From Koleobacter methoxysyntrophicus (GTDB taxonomy: Bacteria > Bacillota > Thermosediminibacteria > Koleobacterales > Koleobacteraceae): a DNA stretch of 64,000 bases. Below are positions 55,780 through 64,000 of the stretch, one piece after another. Position 1 is the stretch's first letter. The number at the start of each line of letters is the position of its first letter. The notes under the pieces were generated by a model. The model had not been told where the DNA came from. It worked only from the letters and a program-made list of their open reading frames with translations, and searched no databases. The position numbers and the translations under genes are program-made. The DNA lies in contig NZ_CP059066.1 in the NCBI RefSeq assembly GCF_017301615.1, positions 1,347,001 through 1,411,000 on the forward strand. The letters are read 5' to 3'.

Positions 55780-56403
55780 ATGCCTAAAGTAGCTTTATAT
55801 AATGTAAAGGGCGAAGAAGTAGGTGAAGTAGAACTAAAAGATAGTATTTTCAATGTTCCGGTTAGGTCGGATATCCTGCACCAGGTAGTAACTATGCAGC
55901 TGGCTAATAAGAGACAGGGTACGGCTTCAACCAAAACCAGGGCAGAAGTCAGGGGCGGCGGAAGGAAGCCCTGGAGGCAAAAAGGAACCGGTAGGGCAAG
56001 ACACGGCAGTATAAGGTCTCCTATCTGGACCGGTGGAGGAATAGTGTTCGGCCCCAAGCCCAGGTCATACAACTATACGTTACCTAAAAAGGTTAAGAGA
56101 CTTGCCATGAAATGTGCACTGAGCTCCAAAGTTGCCGATAATGACGTCCTGATATTAGACCAGCTTGAACTGGAAATGCCTAAAACAAAAGAAATGGTAA
56201 ATATTCTAAACAATTTAAAGATAGACAAAAAAGCCCTTATTGTTACCCTTGATAAAGATGATAATGTGGAGAAATCAACCAGGAATATTCCGGGAGTAAA
56301 GGCGACTATGGTAGGCAATTTAAATGTATATGACATCTTAAAACATGATAAGCTGGTTCTCACTAAAGAAGCCCTGGAAAGGGTAGAGGAGGTGTATGAA
56401 TAA
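55780..56403 (+). CDS. rplD: 50S ribosomal protein L4
   Basis: 207 residues. Extended loop [20 protein letters not shown] and [17 protein letters not shown] lines the exit tunnel. Last base shared with the rplW start (TAATG). Confidence 0.97.
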   Translation: MPKVALYNVKGEEVGEVELKDSIFNVPVRSDILHQVVTMQLANKRQGTASTKTRAEVRGGGRKPWRQKGTGRARHGSIRSPIWTGGGIVFGPKPRSYNYTLPKKVKRLAMKCALSSKVADNDVLILDQLELEMPKTKEMVNILNNLKIDKKALIVTLDKDDNVEKSTRNIPGVKATMVGNLNVYDILKHDKLVLTKEALERVEEVYE

Positions 56404-56693
56404 TGGTATATGCTCATGACATAATAAAAAGGCCCATTATAACAGAGAAGAGCATGGACCAGATTGCCAATAAGAAATACACCTTTGAAGTTGATATCAA
56501 TGCCAACAAAACCCAAATAAAAAAGGCTATCGAAGAGATCTTTAATGTTAAAGTGCAGAAGGTGAATACCATGAGGGTAAAAGGCAAAGTTAAACGGCTT
56601 GGAAGATATGAGGGTAAAAGGGCTGATTGGAAAAAGGCTATAGTAACCCTTACGCCCGACAGCAAGGCCATTGAATTCTTTGAAGGAATGTAG
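56403..56693 (+). CDS. rplW: 50S ribosomal protein L23
   Basis: 96 residues, [40 protein letters not shown]. Tunnel-exit protein that docks trigger factor and SRP. One-base overlap with rplD. Confidence 0.97.
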   Translation: MVYAHDIIKRPIITEKSMDQIANKKYTFEVDINANKTQIKKAIEEIFNVKVQKVNTMRVKGKVKRLGRYEGKRADWKKAIVTLTPDSKAIEFFEGM

Positions 56694-56723
56694 CAGTAGC
56701 TTTCAAAACAAGGAGGGATTGAG

Positions 56724-57551
56724 ATGGCTATAAAAAAGTTTAAGCCGACTTCCCCCGGTCGGAGGTTTATGACCGTTCTAACCTTTGAAGAGATAACTAA
56801 AAAGGAACCGGAAAAATCACTGGTAGAAATCTTAAAGGGCACAGGGGGAAGAAACGTTTTCGGTAGAATTACAGCCCGCCACAGGGGCGGTGGCCATAAA
56901 AGGAAATACAGGATTATAGATTTCAAGAGAGATAAAGATAATATACCGGCTAAGGTTGCCGCTATCGAATATGACCCGAACAGGTCTGCGAATATTGCTC
57001 TTTTAAATTATGCCGATGGTGAGAAAAGGTATATTCTGGCTCCCCTGGGCCTTAAGGTCGGCGATGTGGTGGAATCAGGGGAGAATGCTGATATTAAAAC
57101 GGGGAATACCCTTCCTCTGGCCAGGATACCTACAGGTACAATTGTGCACAATGTAGAACTCAAGGCAGGCAAAGGAGGCCAGCTCGCCCGGTCTGCAGGG
57201 GCGTCTGTCCAGCTTATGGCCAAAGAGGGTGATTATGCTCATTTGCGCCTCCCATCAGGGGAAGTACGCCTTGTTCGTCTTGAGTGCAGGGCTACCATAG
57301 GTCAGGTCGGAAACGTAGAACATGAAAATGTCTCCATCGGAAAGGCCGGAAGGGCCCGCTGGATAGGGAAAAGGCCCCATGTTAGAGGTTCTGCCATGAA
57401 CCCCGTTGACCATCCCCATGGCGGTGGAGAAGGCAAGGCTCCCATAGGGAGGAAGACACCCGTAACACCATGGGGCAAACCGACAATTGGAGCAAAAACC
57501 AGGAAGAAAAAACAATCTGATAAGCTGATAATCAGAAAGCGCAAGAGTTAA
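56724..57551 (+). CDS. rplB: 50S ribosomal protein L2
   Basis: 275 residues, [40 protein letters not shown], and [20 protein letters not shown] with the conserved His of the catalytic-centre loop. Confidence 0.97.
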   Translation: MAIKKFKPTSPGRRFMTVLTFEEITKKEPEKSLVEILKGTGGRNVFGRITARHRGGGHKRKYRIIDFKRDKDNIPAKVAAIEYDPNRSANIALLNYADGEKRYILAPLGLKVGDVVESGENADIKTGNTLPLARIPTGTIVHNVELKAGKGGQLARSAGASVQLMAKEGDYAHLRLPSGEVRLVRLECRATIGQVGNVEHENVSIGKAGRARWIGKRPHVRGSAMNPVDHPHGGGEGKAPIGRKTPVTPWGKPTIGAKTRKKKQSDKLIIRKRKS

Positions 57552-57573
57552 TAACGAGAGGAGGTTTTGATTT

Positions 57574-57858
57574 ATGGGTAGGTCATTAAAGAAAGGGCCG
57601 TATGTTGATGAAAAGCTCCTTAAGAAGATAGAACAGATGAACAAGAAAAAGGAAAAGAAGGTCATAAAAACCTGGTCCAGGCGTTCTACTATTTTCCCGC
57701 AGATGGTGGGTCATACTATAGCTGTTCATGACGGCAGAAAGCATGTTCCTATATATATTACCGAGGAAATGGTAGGTCATAAATTAGGGGAATTTGCCCC
57801 AACCAGGACCTTCAGGGGCCACGGTGCCCATACTGAGAGGTCAACAGCCCTGAAATAA
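57574..57858 (+). CDS. rpsS: 30S ribosomal protein S19
   Basis: 94 residues, [52 protein letters not shown]. Near-universal order between rplB and rplV. Confidence 0.97.
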   Translation: MGRSLKKGPYVDEKLLKKIEQMNKKKEKKVIKTWSRRSTIFPQMVGHTIAVHDGRKHVPIYITEEMVGHKLGEFAPTRTFRGHGAHTERSTALK

Positions 57859-57904
57859 CAGCCCTGAAACAATAGTTTAGTTTTTAAAAGGAGGTAGGTT
57901 GCCA

Positions 57905-58246
57905 GTGGAAGCCAGAGCAGTTTTAAGATTCGCACGTATTGCCCCTAGAAAAGTGCGTATAGTGCTGGATCTGATAAAGGGCAAGGATGTGGATGAAGCA
58001 CTGTCCATTTTAAGATTTACACCTAAAGCCGCTTCCAGAGTTGTTGAAAAGCTGGTGAAGTCCGCCGTTGCAAACGCAGAAAACAACAATAACATGGATA
58101 GGGACAGTTTATATATCTCTAAGGCTTATGCAGATCAGGGCCCTACATTAAAACGGTTTAGAGCGAGGGCCATGGGAAGAGCAAATATGATAAGGAAAAG
58201 AACCAGCCATATAACGGTAGTAGTAAGCGAAAAAAAGGAGGGATGA
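57905..58246 (+). CDS. rplV: 50S ribosomal protein L22
   Basis: 113 residues from GTG 57905 ([20 protein letters not shown]), 9 bases after AAGGAGGT; TTG 57899 is only 3 bases after it. The tunnel-loop region [20 protein letters not shown] is present. Stop is 3 bases before rpsC. Confidence 0.96.
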   Translation: MEARAVLRFARIAPRKVRIVLDLIKGKDVDEALSILRFTPKAASRVVEKLVKSAVANAENNNNMDRDSLYISKAYADQGPTLKRFRARAMGRANMIRKRTSHITVVVSEKKEG

Positions 58247-58249
58247 TGG

Positions 58250-58912
58250 ATGGGTCAGAAAGTTAATCCCCATGGACTCAGATTGGGGATAATAAAGGAT
58301 TGGGATGCCAGGTGGTATGCCGATAAAAACTTTGCCGAACTCTTGCTTGAGGACCAAAAGATCAGAAAGCATATAAAAGGGAAATTATACACTTCCGGTA
58401 TTTCCAGGATTGAAATAGAACGGGCCGCCAACAGGATTAAGGTTACTATTCATACCGCAAAACCGGGTATGGTCATTGGCAAAGGCGGTACAGGGGTTGA
58501 AGAAATAAAGAACGACATTGAAAAGATTACGAATAAACAGGTACAGATTAATGTAATGGAGATCAAGGTTCCTGAAATAGATGCTCAGCTCATCGCTGAA
58601 AACATCGCTGCCCAATTGGAGAAGAGGATATCCTTTAGAAGGGCTATGAAACAGGCTATATCCAGGGCTATTAAAGCAGGAGCAAAGGGTATCAAGACTA
58701 TGGTTAGCGGTAGACTGGGAGGAGCGGAAATAGCCAGATCGGAAGGCTACAGCGAAGGTACTATTCCCCTTCAAACCCTAAGGGCTGATATAGATTACGG
58801 TTTTGCGGAAGCCCATACCACTTACGGTCGTATCGGTGTAAAGGTATGGGTATATAAGGGAGAAGTTCTTCCTGAGGTGAAAAAAGAAGAAGCCGCGGAA
58901 GGAGGAGAGTAG
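58250..58912 (+). CDS. rpsC: 30S ribosomal protein S3
   Basis: 220 residues, [22 protein letters not shown] domain with [38 protein letters not shown]. Part of the mRNA entry channel. Confidence 0.97.
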   Translation: MGQKVNPHGLRLGIIKDWDARWYADKNFAELLLEDQKIRKHIKGKLYTSGISRIEIERAANRIKVTIHTAKPGMVIGKGGTGVEEIKNDIEKITNKQVQINVMEIKVPEIDAQLIAENIAAQLEKRISFRRAMKQAISRAIKAGAKGIKTMVSGRLGGAEIARSEGYSEGTIPLQTLRADIDYGFAEAHTTYGRIGVKVWVYKGEVLPEVKKEEAAEGGE

Positions 58913-58914
58913 AC

Positions 58915-59349
58915 ATGTTGATGCCTAAAAGGGTGAAACACAGAAAGGTTCAAAGGGGCAGAATGAAAGGAAGGGCCCAAAGGGGGAATACTATTACCTA
59001 CGGCGAATACGGTTTACAGGCCCTGGAACCGGCGTGGATAACCAGCAACCAGATTGAAGCAGCCCGTGTAGCTATGACAAGGCACATCAAAAGGGGCGGA
59101 AAGGTCTGGATTAAGATATTCCCTGATAAACCTATAACAAAGAAACCTGCCGAAACCAGGATGGGTAGTGGTAAGGGTTCGCCGGAATATTGGGTCGCCG
59201 TTGTAAAACCGGGCAGAGTCCTCTTTGAACTTTCAGGGGTCGATGAGGAAACAGCCAAAAAGGCCATGACCCTTGCATCCCATAAACTGCCTATAAAGAC
59301 CAAGGTTATAAAACGGGAAGAAGTGGGTGGTGAAAGAAATGAAGACTAA
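58915..59349 (+). CDS. rplP: 50S ribosomal protein L16
   Basis: 144 residues, [60 protein letters not shown]. Overlaps rpmC by 11 bases. Confidence 0.97.
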   Translation: MLMPKRVKHRKVQRGRMKGRAQRGNTITYGEYGLQALEPAWITSNQIEAARVAMTRHIKRGGKVWIKIFPDKPITKKPAETRMGSGKGSPEYWVAVVKPGRVLFELSGVDEETAKKAMTLASHKLPIKTKVIKREEVGGERNED

Positions 59350-59542
59350 ACAGATAAGGGATATGACTACAAACGAGATGGAGGCAAAATTAAAGGATTT
59401 GAAAACCGAACTTTTTAACCTCAGATTCCAGCTTGCAACGAATCAGCTGGATAACCCTATGAGGATCAAACAGGTAAGAAAAGATATTGCTCGGATAAAA
59501 ACCATTATGAGGGAAAGGGAGCTCCAGGGGGAGAAGGCATAA
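59339..59542 (+). CDS. rpmC: 50S ribosomal protein L29
   Basis: 67 residues from ATG 59339 ([20 protein letters not shown]), within the end of rplP, with GGTGGTGA as ribosome site. [20 protein letters not shown] is the signature. An in-frame GTG 12 bases upstream is less likely. Confidence 0.96.
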   Translation: MKTKQIRDMTTNEMEAKLKDLKTELFNLRFQLATNQLDNPMRIKQVRKDIARIKTIMRERELQGEKA

Positions 59543-59568
59543 AACTACTTGGAAGGAGGCGGTAAAGG

Positions 59569-59823
59569 ATGGAACGAGGCAATAGAAAAGTGAGAATCGG
59601 CAGAGTAGTAAGCGATAAAATGGATAAAACCGTTGTTGTTGCCGTTGAGACCCTTGTAAGACATCCTTTGTACGGCAAAACTATAAAGAGAACGAAGAAA
59701 TTCAAAGCCCATGATGAAAACAATGAATGCACTATCGGAGATAAGGTGAAAATTATGGAAACCAGACCTTTAAGCAAGGAAAAAAGATGGAGGGTCGTAA
59801 CCATTTTGGAAAAAGCGAAATAG
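59569..59823 (+). CDS. rpsQ: 30S ribosomal protein S17
   Basis: 84 residues, [20 protein letters not shown], then a [16 protein letters not shown] segment. OB-fold primary binder of 16S rRNA. Confidence 0.97.
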   Translation: MERGNRKVRIGRVVSDKMDKTVVVAVETLVRHPLYGKTIKRTKKFKAHDENNECTIGDKVKIMETRPLSKEKRWRVVTILEKAK

Positions 59824-59852
59824 TCCTGCGAGGGTTGAAAGGAGGGTAAACA

Positions 59853-60221
59853 ATGATTCAAGCAGAAAGCCATTTAACTGTTGCCGATAATTCAGGTGCA
59901 AAAGAGATCCTTTGCATACGGGTGCTGGGCGGCTCGAAACGAAAATACGCACAGGTTGGAGATATAATAGTTGCGTCGGTTAAAGATGCGACACCCGGCG
60001 GTGTTGTAAAAAAGGGCGATGTGGTAAGAGCCGTAGTTGTGCGAACAACGAAGGAACTGCGGAGGAATGACGGGTCTTATATTAAATTTGATGAGAATGC
60101 GGCGGTAATTATTGACAATGCTAAAAACCCCAGAGGTACGAGGATATTCGGGCCTGTTGCCCGTGAATTGAGGGAAAAGGATTTTATGAAGATCGTTTCA
60201 TTAGCCCCTGAGGTTCTTTAG
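59853..60221 (+). CDS. rplN: 50S ribosomal protein L14
   Basis: 122 residues, [40 protein letters not shown], and the C-terminal [20 protein letters not shown], all as expected. Confidence 0.97.
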   Translation: MIQAESHLTVADNSGAKEILCIRVLGGSKRKYAQVGDIIVASVKDATPGGVVKKGDVVRAVVVRTTKELRRNDGSYIKFDENAAVIIDNAKNPRGTRIFGPVARELREKDFMKIVSLAPEVL

Positions 60222-60239
60222 TAAAGGAGGTGTAGCTCA

Positions 60240-60566
60240 ATGGCAGGAAAGGTTCACGTTAAAAAAGGGGATACGGTGTATATAATATCGGGCAAGAATA
60301 AAGGCAAAAAGGGTAAAGTCCTTGAGGTAATACCCAAAGAAGGGAAGATAATCGTTGAGGGCGTAAACATTGCTACAAAACACGTAAAACCTACCCGAGA
60401 ACTTCAACAGGGTGGTATAATCCATCAGGAAGCGCCATTTTACAGTTCGAAAGCAATGGTTTTCTGCACAAAGTGCAATAAACCTACACGGATAGGCCGA
60501 AAGATACTGGAAGACGGAACAAAGGTACGGACATGTAAAAAATGCGGAGAGGTTCTTGACAAGTAA
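60240..60566 (+). CDS. rplX: 50S ribosomal protein L24
   Basis: 108 residues, KOW motif [20 protein letters not shown]. The C-terminus carries CTKC and CKKC, a zinc-ribbon-like pair found in a subset of bacterial L24 proteins. Confidence 0.96.
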   Translation: MAGKVHVKKGDTVYIISGKNKGKKGKVLEVIPKEGKIIVEGVNIATKHVKPTRELQQGGIIHQEAPFYSSKAMVFCTKCNKPTRIGRKILEDGTKVRTCKKCGEVLDK

Positions 60567-60591
60567 CCCGGAGGGAAAGGAGGTAATTACT

Positions 60592-61131
60592 ATGGCTAGA
60601 TTAAGGGACAAATACGAAAAGGAAGTAGTGCCCGCAATGATGGAAAAATTCAATTATAAAAACCCTATGGAAATTCCAAGGTTGGAGAAAATAGTTATCA
60701 ACATGGGGGTAGGTGAGGCAAAGGAAAACCCAAAAGCCCTGGATGCTGCGGTAAATGACCTATCCCTGATTGCAGGGCAAAAACCCGTTATAACAAAGGC
60801 TAAAAAATCTGTAGCTGCTTTTAAAATAAGGGCAGGAATGCCTATAGGGGCAAAGGTAACATTGCGGGGCAACAGGATGTATGAATTCCTGGATAAGCTG
60901 ATTAATATCGCTTTGCCCAGGGTTAGGGATTTTAGAGGGGTTTCTCCAAAGTCTTTTGATGGAAGAGGCAATTTTGCAATCGGTGTTAGGGAACAGCTGA
61001 TTTTCCCTGAGATTGACTATGATAAAATCGATAAGATTCGCGGAATGGACATTATTATAACCACTACTGCTAAAACTGATGAAGAAGCCAGACAACTCCT
61101 TAGTCTAATGGGAATGCCTTTCAGAAAATAA
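60592..61131 (+). CDS. rplE: 50S ribosomal protein L5
   Basis: 179 residues from ATG 60592 ([20 protein letters not shown]), 7 bases after [28 protein letters not shown] and [20 protein letters not shown]. Binds 5S rRNA. Confidence 0.97.
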   Translation: MARLRDKYEKEVVPAMMEKFNYKNPMEIPRLEKIVINMGVGEAKENPKALDAAVNDLSLIAGQKPVITKAKKSVAAFKIRAGMPIGAKVTLRGNRMYEFLDKLINIALPRVRDFRGVSPKSFDGRGNFAIGVREQLIFPEIDYDKIDKIRGMDIIITTTAKTDEEARQLLSLMGMPFRK

Positions 61132-61152
61132 ATCAGATAGGAGGGAAAACAC

Positions 61153-61338
61153 TTGGCAAAAAAATCGCTGATAGCAAAGCAGAAGCGGGAACCTAAATTT
61201 TCAACAAGGAAGTATAATCGCTGTAATTTATGCGGAAGACCTCATGCATATCTGCGTAAATTCGGAATTTGCCGTATCTGTTTCAGACAGTTAGCCTATA
61301 AAGGAGAAATACCAGGGGTTAGAAAAGCAAGCTGGTAA
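61153..61338 (+). CDS. rpsZ: 30S ribosomal protein S14, zinc (type Z) form
   Basis: 61 residues, TTG start. Two CxxC pairs ([20 protein letters not shown]) bind zinc, the short type Z S14 usual in Gram-positives. Confidence 0.97.
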   Translation: MAKKSLIAKQKREPKFSTRKYNRCNLCGRPHAYLRKFGICRICFRQLAYKGEIPGVRKASW

Positions 61339-61362
61339 GTTAAGAGAGGAGGTTAGATGGTA

Positions 61363-61761
61363 ATGGTTATGACGGACCCCATTGCTGATATGTTAACACG
61401 CATAAGGAATGCAAATATAGTTAGACACGAAGCAGTAGAAATACCGGCCTCAAATATTAAGAAAGCCATCGCCCAAACTTTAAAAGATGAAGGATTTATC
61501 AAAGACTTTGAGGTTCTAGAAGACAATAAGCAGGGGATCATAAAGATATACCTGAAATACGGTCCCAACAAAGAGAGGGTTATTACGGGTCTTAAGCGTA
61601 TTAGCAAACCGGGTTTAAGGGTTTATGCTAAAAAAGACGAGATACCCAGGGTTTTAGGAGGGCTGGGAATTGCTATCCTATCTACGTCAAAGGGTATTAT
61701 GACAGATAAAAATGCCAGAAAAGAGGGTATTGGCGGGGAAGTGCTCTGCTATATTTGGTAA
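61363..61761 (+). CDS. rpsH: 30S ribosomal protein S8
   Basis: 132 residues taking ATG 61363 ([20 protein letters not shown]), 9 bases after AGAGGAGGT; ATGs at 61357 and 61369 are in frame and cannot be excluded. [20 protein letters not shown] is the C-terminal signature. Confidence 0.96.
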   Translation: MVMTDPIADMLTRIRNANIVRHEAVEIPASNIKKAIAQTLKDEGFIKDFEVLEDNKQGIIKIYLKYGPNKERVITGLKRISKPGLRVYAKKDEIPRVLGGLGIAILSTSKGIMTDKNARKEGIGGEVLCYIW

Positions 61762-61778
61762 CAGTGGAGGTGATATTT

Positions 61779-62315
61779 ATGTCAAGAATTGGTAAAAAAC
61801 CTATAGATATCCCTGATGGCGTTGATGTTAAGATTGAAAAAGGAATTATAACCGTTAAAGGGCCTAAAGGGCAGCTTCAGAGGGAAGTACACAGGGATAT
61901 GACGGTAGAGATACAGGATAAACAGATTTTGGTGAAAAGACCTACTGACAATAAGACCCACAAATCCCTGCACGGGCTTACCCGTAGTTTAATAGCGAAC
62001 ATGGTAGAAGGGGTTACTAAGGGTTTTGAAAAGAGACTGGAAATAAACGGTGTAGGCTACAGGGCGGCAAAACAGGGCAAGAAACTGGTTTTAACCGTTG
62101 GATATTCCCACCCCGTTGAGATAGAAGAACCAGAGGGAATAGAGATAGAGGTGCCTGCCAACAACAAAATTACTGTAAAGGGTATCGATAAGGAACTGGT
62201 GGGAATTGTGGCAGCAAATATACGGAAAGTAAGAGAACCTGAACCCTATAAAGGAAAAGGCATTAAGTACGAAGATGAGCAGATTAGGCGTAAAGTCGGC
62301 AAAACAGGGGCATAG
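61779..62315 (+). CDS. rplF: 50S ribosomal protein L6
   Basis: 178 residues from ATG 61779 ([20 protein letters not shown]) after [28 protein letters not shown] and the C-terminal [19 protein letters not shown] are typical. Confidence 0.97.
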   Translation: MSRIGKKPIDIPDGVDVKIEKGIITVKGPKGQLQREVHRDMTVEIQDKQILVKRPTDNKTHKSLHGLTRSLIANMVEGVTKGFEKRLEINGVGYRAAKQGKKLVLTVGYSHPVEIEEPEGIEIEVPANNKITVKGIDKELVGIVAANIRKVREPEPYKGKGIKYEDEQIRRKVGKTGA

Positions 62316-62343
62316 TTAGACAGGTAGGAAAGGAGTGAGTTTT

Positions 62344-62709
62344 GTGCTGAAAGGTTCAAAAAATGATGCCAGGAAAAGACGTCATCTCAGAGTTCGCAAA
62401 AAGGTTAAAGGGACTTCGGAAAGACCCAGATTGAATGTTTTTAAAAGCTTAAACCATATATATGCCCAGGTCATTAATGATGAAACGGGTAATACCCTGA
62501 CAGCAGCTTCGACCCTGGATCCTGAGCTGAAAGGCAAGATAACTAAGGGTGGAAACGTAGAAGCGGCAAAGCTGGTAGGAAAACTTATAGCAGAAAGGGC
62601 CCTGAGCAAGGGTATAGAAAAGGTCGTTTTTGATAGAGGCGGCTATATCTATCACGGAAGGGTAAAAGCCCTTGCTGAAGCAGCCAGGGAAGCAGGGCTG
62701 AAGTTTTAA
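62344..62709 (+). CDS. rplR: 50S ribosomal protein L18
   Basis: 121 residues from GTG 62344, 8 bases after AAAGGAG; GTG 62335 overlaps that site. [20 protein letters not shown] and the C-terminal [20 protein letters not shown]. Binds 5S rRNA. Confidence 0.96.
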   Translation: MLKGSKNDARKRRHLRVRKKVKGTSERPRLNVFKSLNHIYAQVINDETGNTLTAASTLDPELKGKITKGGNVEAAKLVGKLIAERALSKGIEKVVFDRGGYIYHGRVKALAEAAREAGLKF

Positions 62710-62726
62710 AAAAGGAGGGAAAAGGC

Positions 62727-63245
62727 TTGGAAAACAGAGGTAACCGTGAAAAAATCGATGTAAATACTTTAGACCTTCAGGAAAAGGTTGTCAGCATAAA
62801 CAGGGTTGCAAAGGTCGTTAAAGGTGGTCGAAACTTTAGATTTAGTGCTCTAGTAGTGGTAGGTAATGGAAACGGCTATGTAGGTGCCGGAATGGGTAAA
62901 GCGGTGGAAATCCCCGAAGCCATTAGAAAGGGTATAGAGGATGCCAAAAAGAACATAATCAGCGTACCCCTTGTTGGAACCACTATACCGCATGAGATTA
63001 TCGGTGAATACGGCGGTGGGAAGGTCCTGCTGAAACCCGCTTCAGAAGGTACTGGAGTGATTGCCGGCGGGGCCGTAAGGGCTGTTTTAGAGCTGGCCGG
63101 TATAAGGGATATCCTTACAAAATCCCTTGGTTCATCTAATCCAAAAAACATGGTCAATGCCACTATGGAAGGTCTAAAGGGTTTAAAAAGGGCCGAACAT
63201 GTAGCAAAATTAAGGGGGAAATCGGTAGAAGAGTTGTTAGGTTAG
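62727..63245 (+). CDS. rpsE: 30S ribosomal protein S5
   Basis: 172 residues, TTG start 7 bases after [68 protein letters not shown]. The spectinomycin loop looks ordinary. Confidence 0.97.
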   Translation: MENRGNREKIDVNTLDLQEKVVSINRVAKVVKGGRNFRFSALVVVGNGNGYVGAGMGKAVEIPEAIRKGIEDAKKNIISVPLVGTTIPHEIIGEYGGGKVLLKPASEGTGVIAGGAVRAVLELAGIRDILTKSLGSSNPKNMVNATMEGLKGLKRAEHVAKLRGKSVEELLG

Positions 63246-63257
63246 GAGGGATTTATA

Positions 63258-63443
63258 GTGGCCAATAAGTTAAGGATAAAACTAGTAAGGAGTGTTATAG
63301 GTACACCCGAAGATCAGCGAAGCACAGTAAGGGCTTTAGGCCTCAGGAAGATCAGAGATGTAGTTGAACACGAAGACACCCCTCAAATTAGAGGTATGAT
63401 AAATAAGGTCAGTCATCTGGTTGAAGTAGAACAGGGTTCTTAG
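63258..63443 (+). CDS. rpmD: 50S ribosomal protein L30
   Basis: 61 residues, GTG start. [40 protein letters not shown]. Normal position between rpsE and rplO. Confidence 0.97.
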   Translation: MANKLRIKLVRSVIGTPEDQRSTVRALGLRKIRDVVEHEDTPQIRGMINKVSHLVEVEQGS

Positions 63444-63475
63444 TAAAAGGATCGTAATAAAGGGAGGTGCAGCCA

Positions 63476-63916
63476 GTGAAATTGCATGAATTGAAACCTG
63501 CGGAAGGTTCTAAAAAAACCCCAAAAAGAAAAGGCAGGGGAATAGGTTCCGGTCTGGGCAAAACTGCAGGCAGGGGCCATAAAGGTCAAAAGGCTCGCTC
63601 AGGGGGCGGGGTTAGACCGGGGTTTGAAGGCGGTCAGATGCCGCTACAAAGACGTATTCCTAAGCGGGGCTTTACCAATGTGTTTAAAAAAGAAATTGTA
63701 GAGGTCAATGTAGAGAAGCTGAATGTATTCCAGGACGGTGATGTGGTAACCCCTGAAGCCCTCATTGAAAAAAGAATCATAAAAGACATTAAGGATGGCG
63801 TAAAGGTCCTGGGCAGAGGAGAACTTAATGTAAGGTTGGAAGTTAAAGCAAACGGTTTCTCAAAAACGGCTAAAGAAAAAATAGAAGCGGCCGGGGGAAA
63901 GGTTGAGGTGGTATAA
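63476..63916 (+). CDS. rplO: 50S ribosomal protein L15
   Basis: 146 residues from GTG 63476 ([20 protein letters not shown]) after AGGGAGGTG; GTG 63467 overlaps that site. [20 protein letters not shown] and [20 protein letters not shown] are present. Directly abuts secY. Confidence 0.97.
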   Translation: MKLHELKPAEGSKKTPKRKGRGIGSGLGKTAGRGHKGQKARSGGGVRPGFEGGQMPLQRRIPKRGFTNVFKKEIVEVNVEKLNVFQDGDVVTPEALIEKRIIKDIKDGVKVLGRGELNVRLEVKANGFSKTAKEKIEAAGGKVEVV

Positions 63917-64000
63917 ATGCTGGAAGCATTGAGAAATGCGTGGAAAATCCCAGACCTGCGTAAAAGGATAATATTTACTTTGATGATGCTTCTGGTTTTC
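63917..64000 (+). CDS. secY: Preprotein translocase subunit SecY, N-terminal fragment (runs off window)
   Basis: 28 codons visible: MLEALRNAWKIPDLRKRIIF then TLMMLLVF, the cytosolic N-terminal helix and the start of membrane helix 1. ATG follows the rplO stop directly, with GAGGTGG (63905-63911) as ribosome site. Expected next gene of the spc operon. Confidence 0.93.
   Translation, partial: MLEALRNAWKIPDLRKRIIFTLMMLLVF

Overview
The window reads as chromosomal DNA of an anaerobic, endospore-forming member of the Firmicutes (Clostridia sensu lato). Sporulation and germination genes (sigH, sleB, ypeB), a B12-dependent ribonucleotide reductase, formate-THF ligase, indolepyruvate:ferredoxin oxidoreductase, strong AGGAGG ribosome sites, frequent GTG and TTG starts and Firmicutes-type RNA regulators (T-box, c-di-AMP riboswitch, L10 leader) all point that way. 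I cannot name the species. All calls come from reading the sequence; no database search was possible.

Layout. 1-5783: end of fhs, a decayed chemotaxis receptor, then hutU-ftcD-hutI-fchA. These genes take urocanate to glutamate and methenyl-THF, and Fhs can recover ATP from the one-carbon unit. 5851-12385: an accessory stretch with a patatin-type lipase, a decayed sigma-54 response regulator, a vapBC pair, a DUF362/ferredoxin protein and an IS1634-type element flanked by an exact 120-bp duplication of its target. 12386-19285: iorAB, a putative glycoside hydrolase lipoprotein, a rubredoxin-like mini-protein with a Fur-family regulator, and nrdJ behind two NrdR-like boxes. 19290-21820: a two-gene ion-channel/OmpA (MotAB/ZorAB-like) module bracketed by oppositely oriented copies of a dispersed repeat. 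21971-36756: sleB-ypeB, a YchF-like GTPase, carD, yacL-ispD-ispF, rlpA under a c-di-AMP riboswitch, gltX, a Cys T-box with cysE-cysS-mrnC, thyX, rlmB-yacP-sigH. 36879-54565: four tRNAs, tuf, rpmG-secE-nusG, rplKAJL, rpoBC, an L7Ae-like gene, rpsL-rpsG-fusA and a second tuf. 54585-64000: the S10/spc ribosomal protein operon up to the start of secY.

Main points for a second look: (1) a family of at least six intergenic repeats (about 70-190 bp) with imperfect terminal inverted repeats and a conserved long hairpin, which looks like a MITE or structured repeat; (2) the orphan two-gene stator-like module between two inverted copies of it; (3) the IS with its 120-bp target duplication; (4) two tuf genes identical over 1,240 bp except for one base, with codon use very different from their neighbours through about residue 333; (5) an 87-residue hyperacidic tail on RpoB; (6) two pseudogenes whose parent domains can still be read.

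Almost everything is on the + strand. Only vapBC and the transposase are on the - strand.
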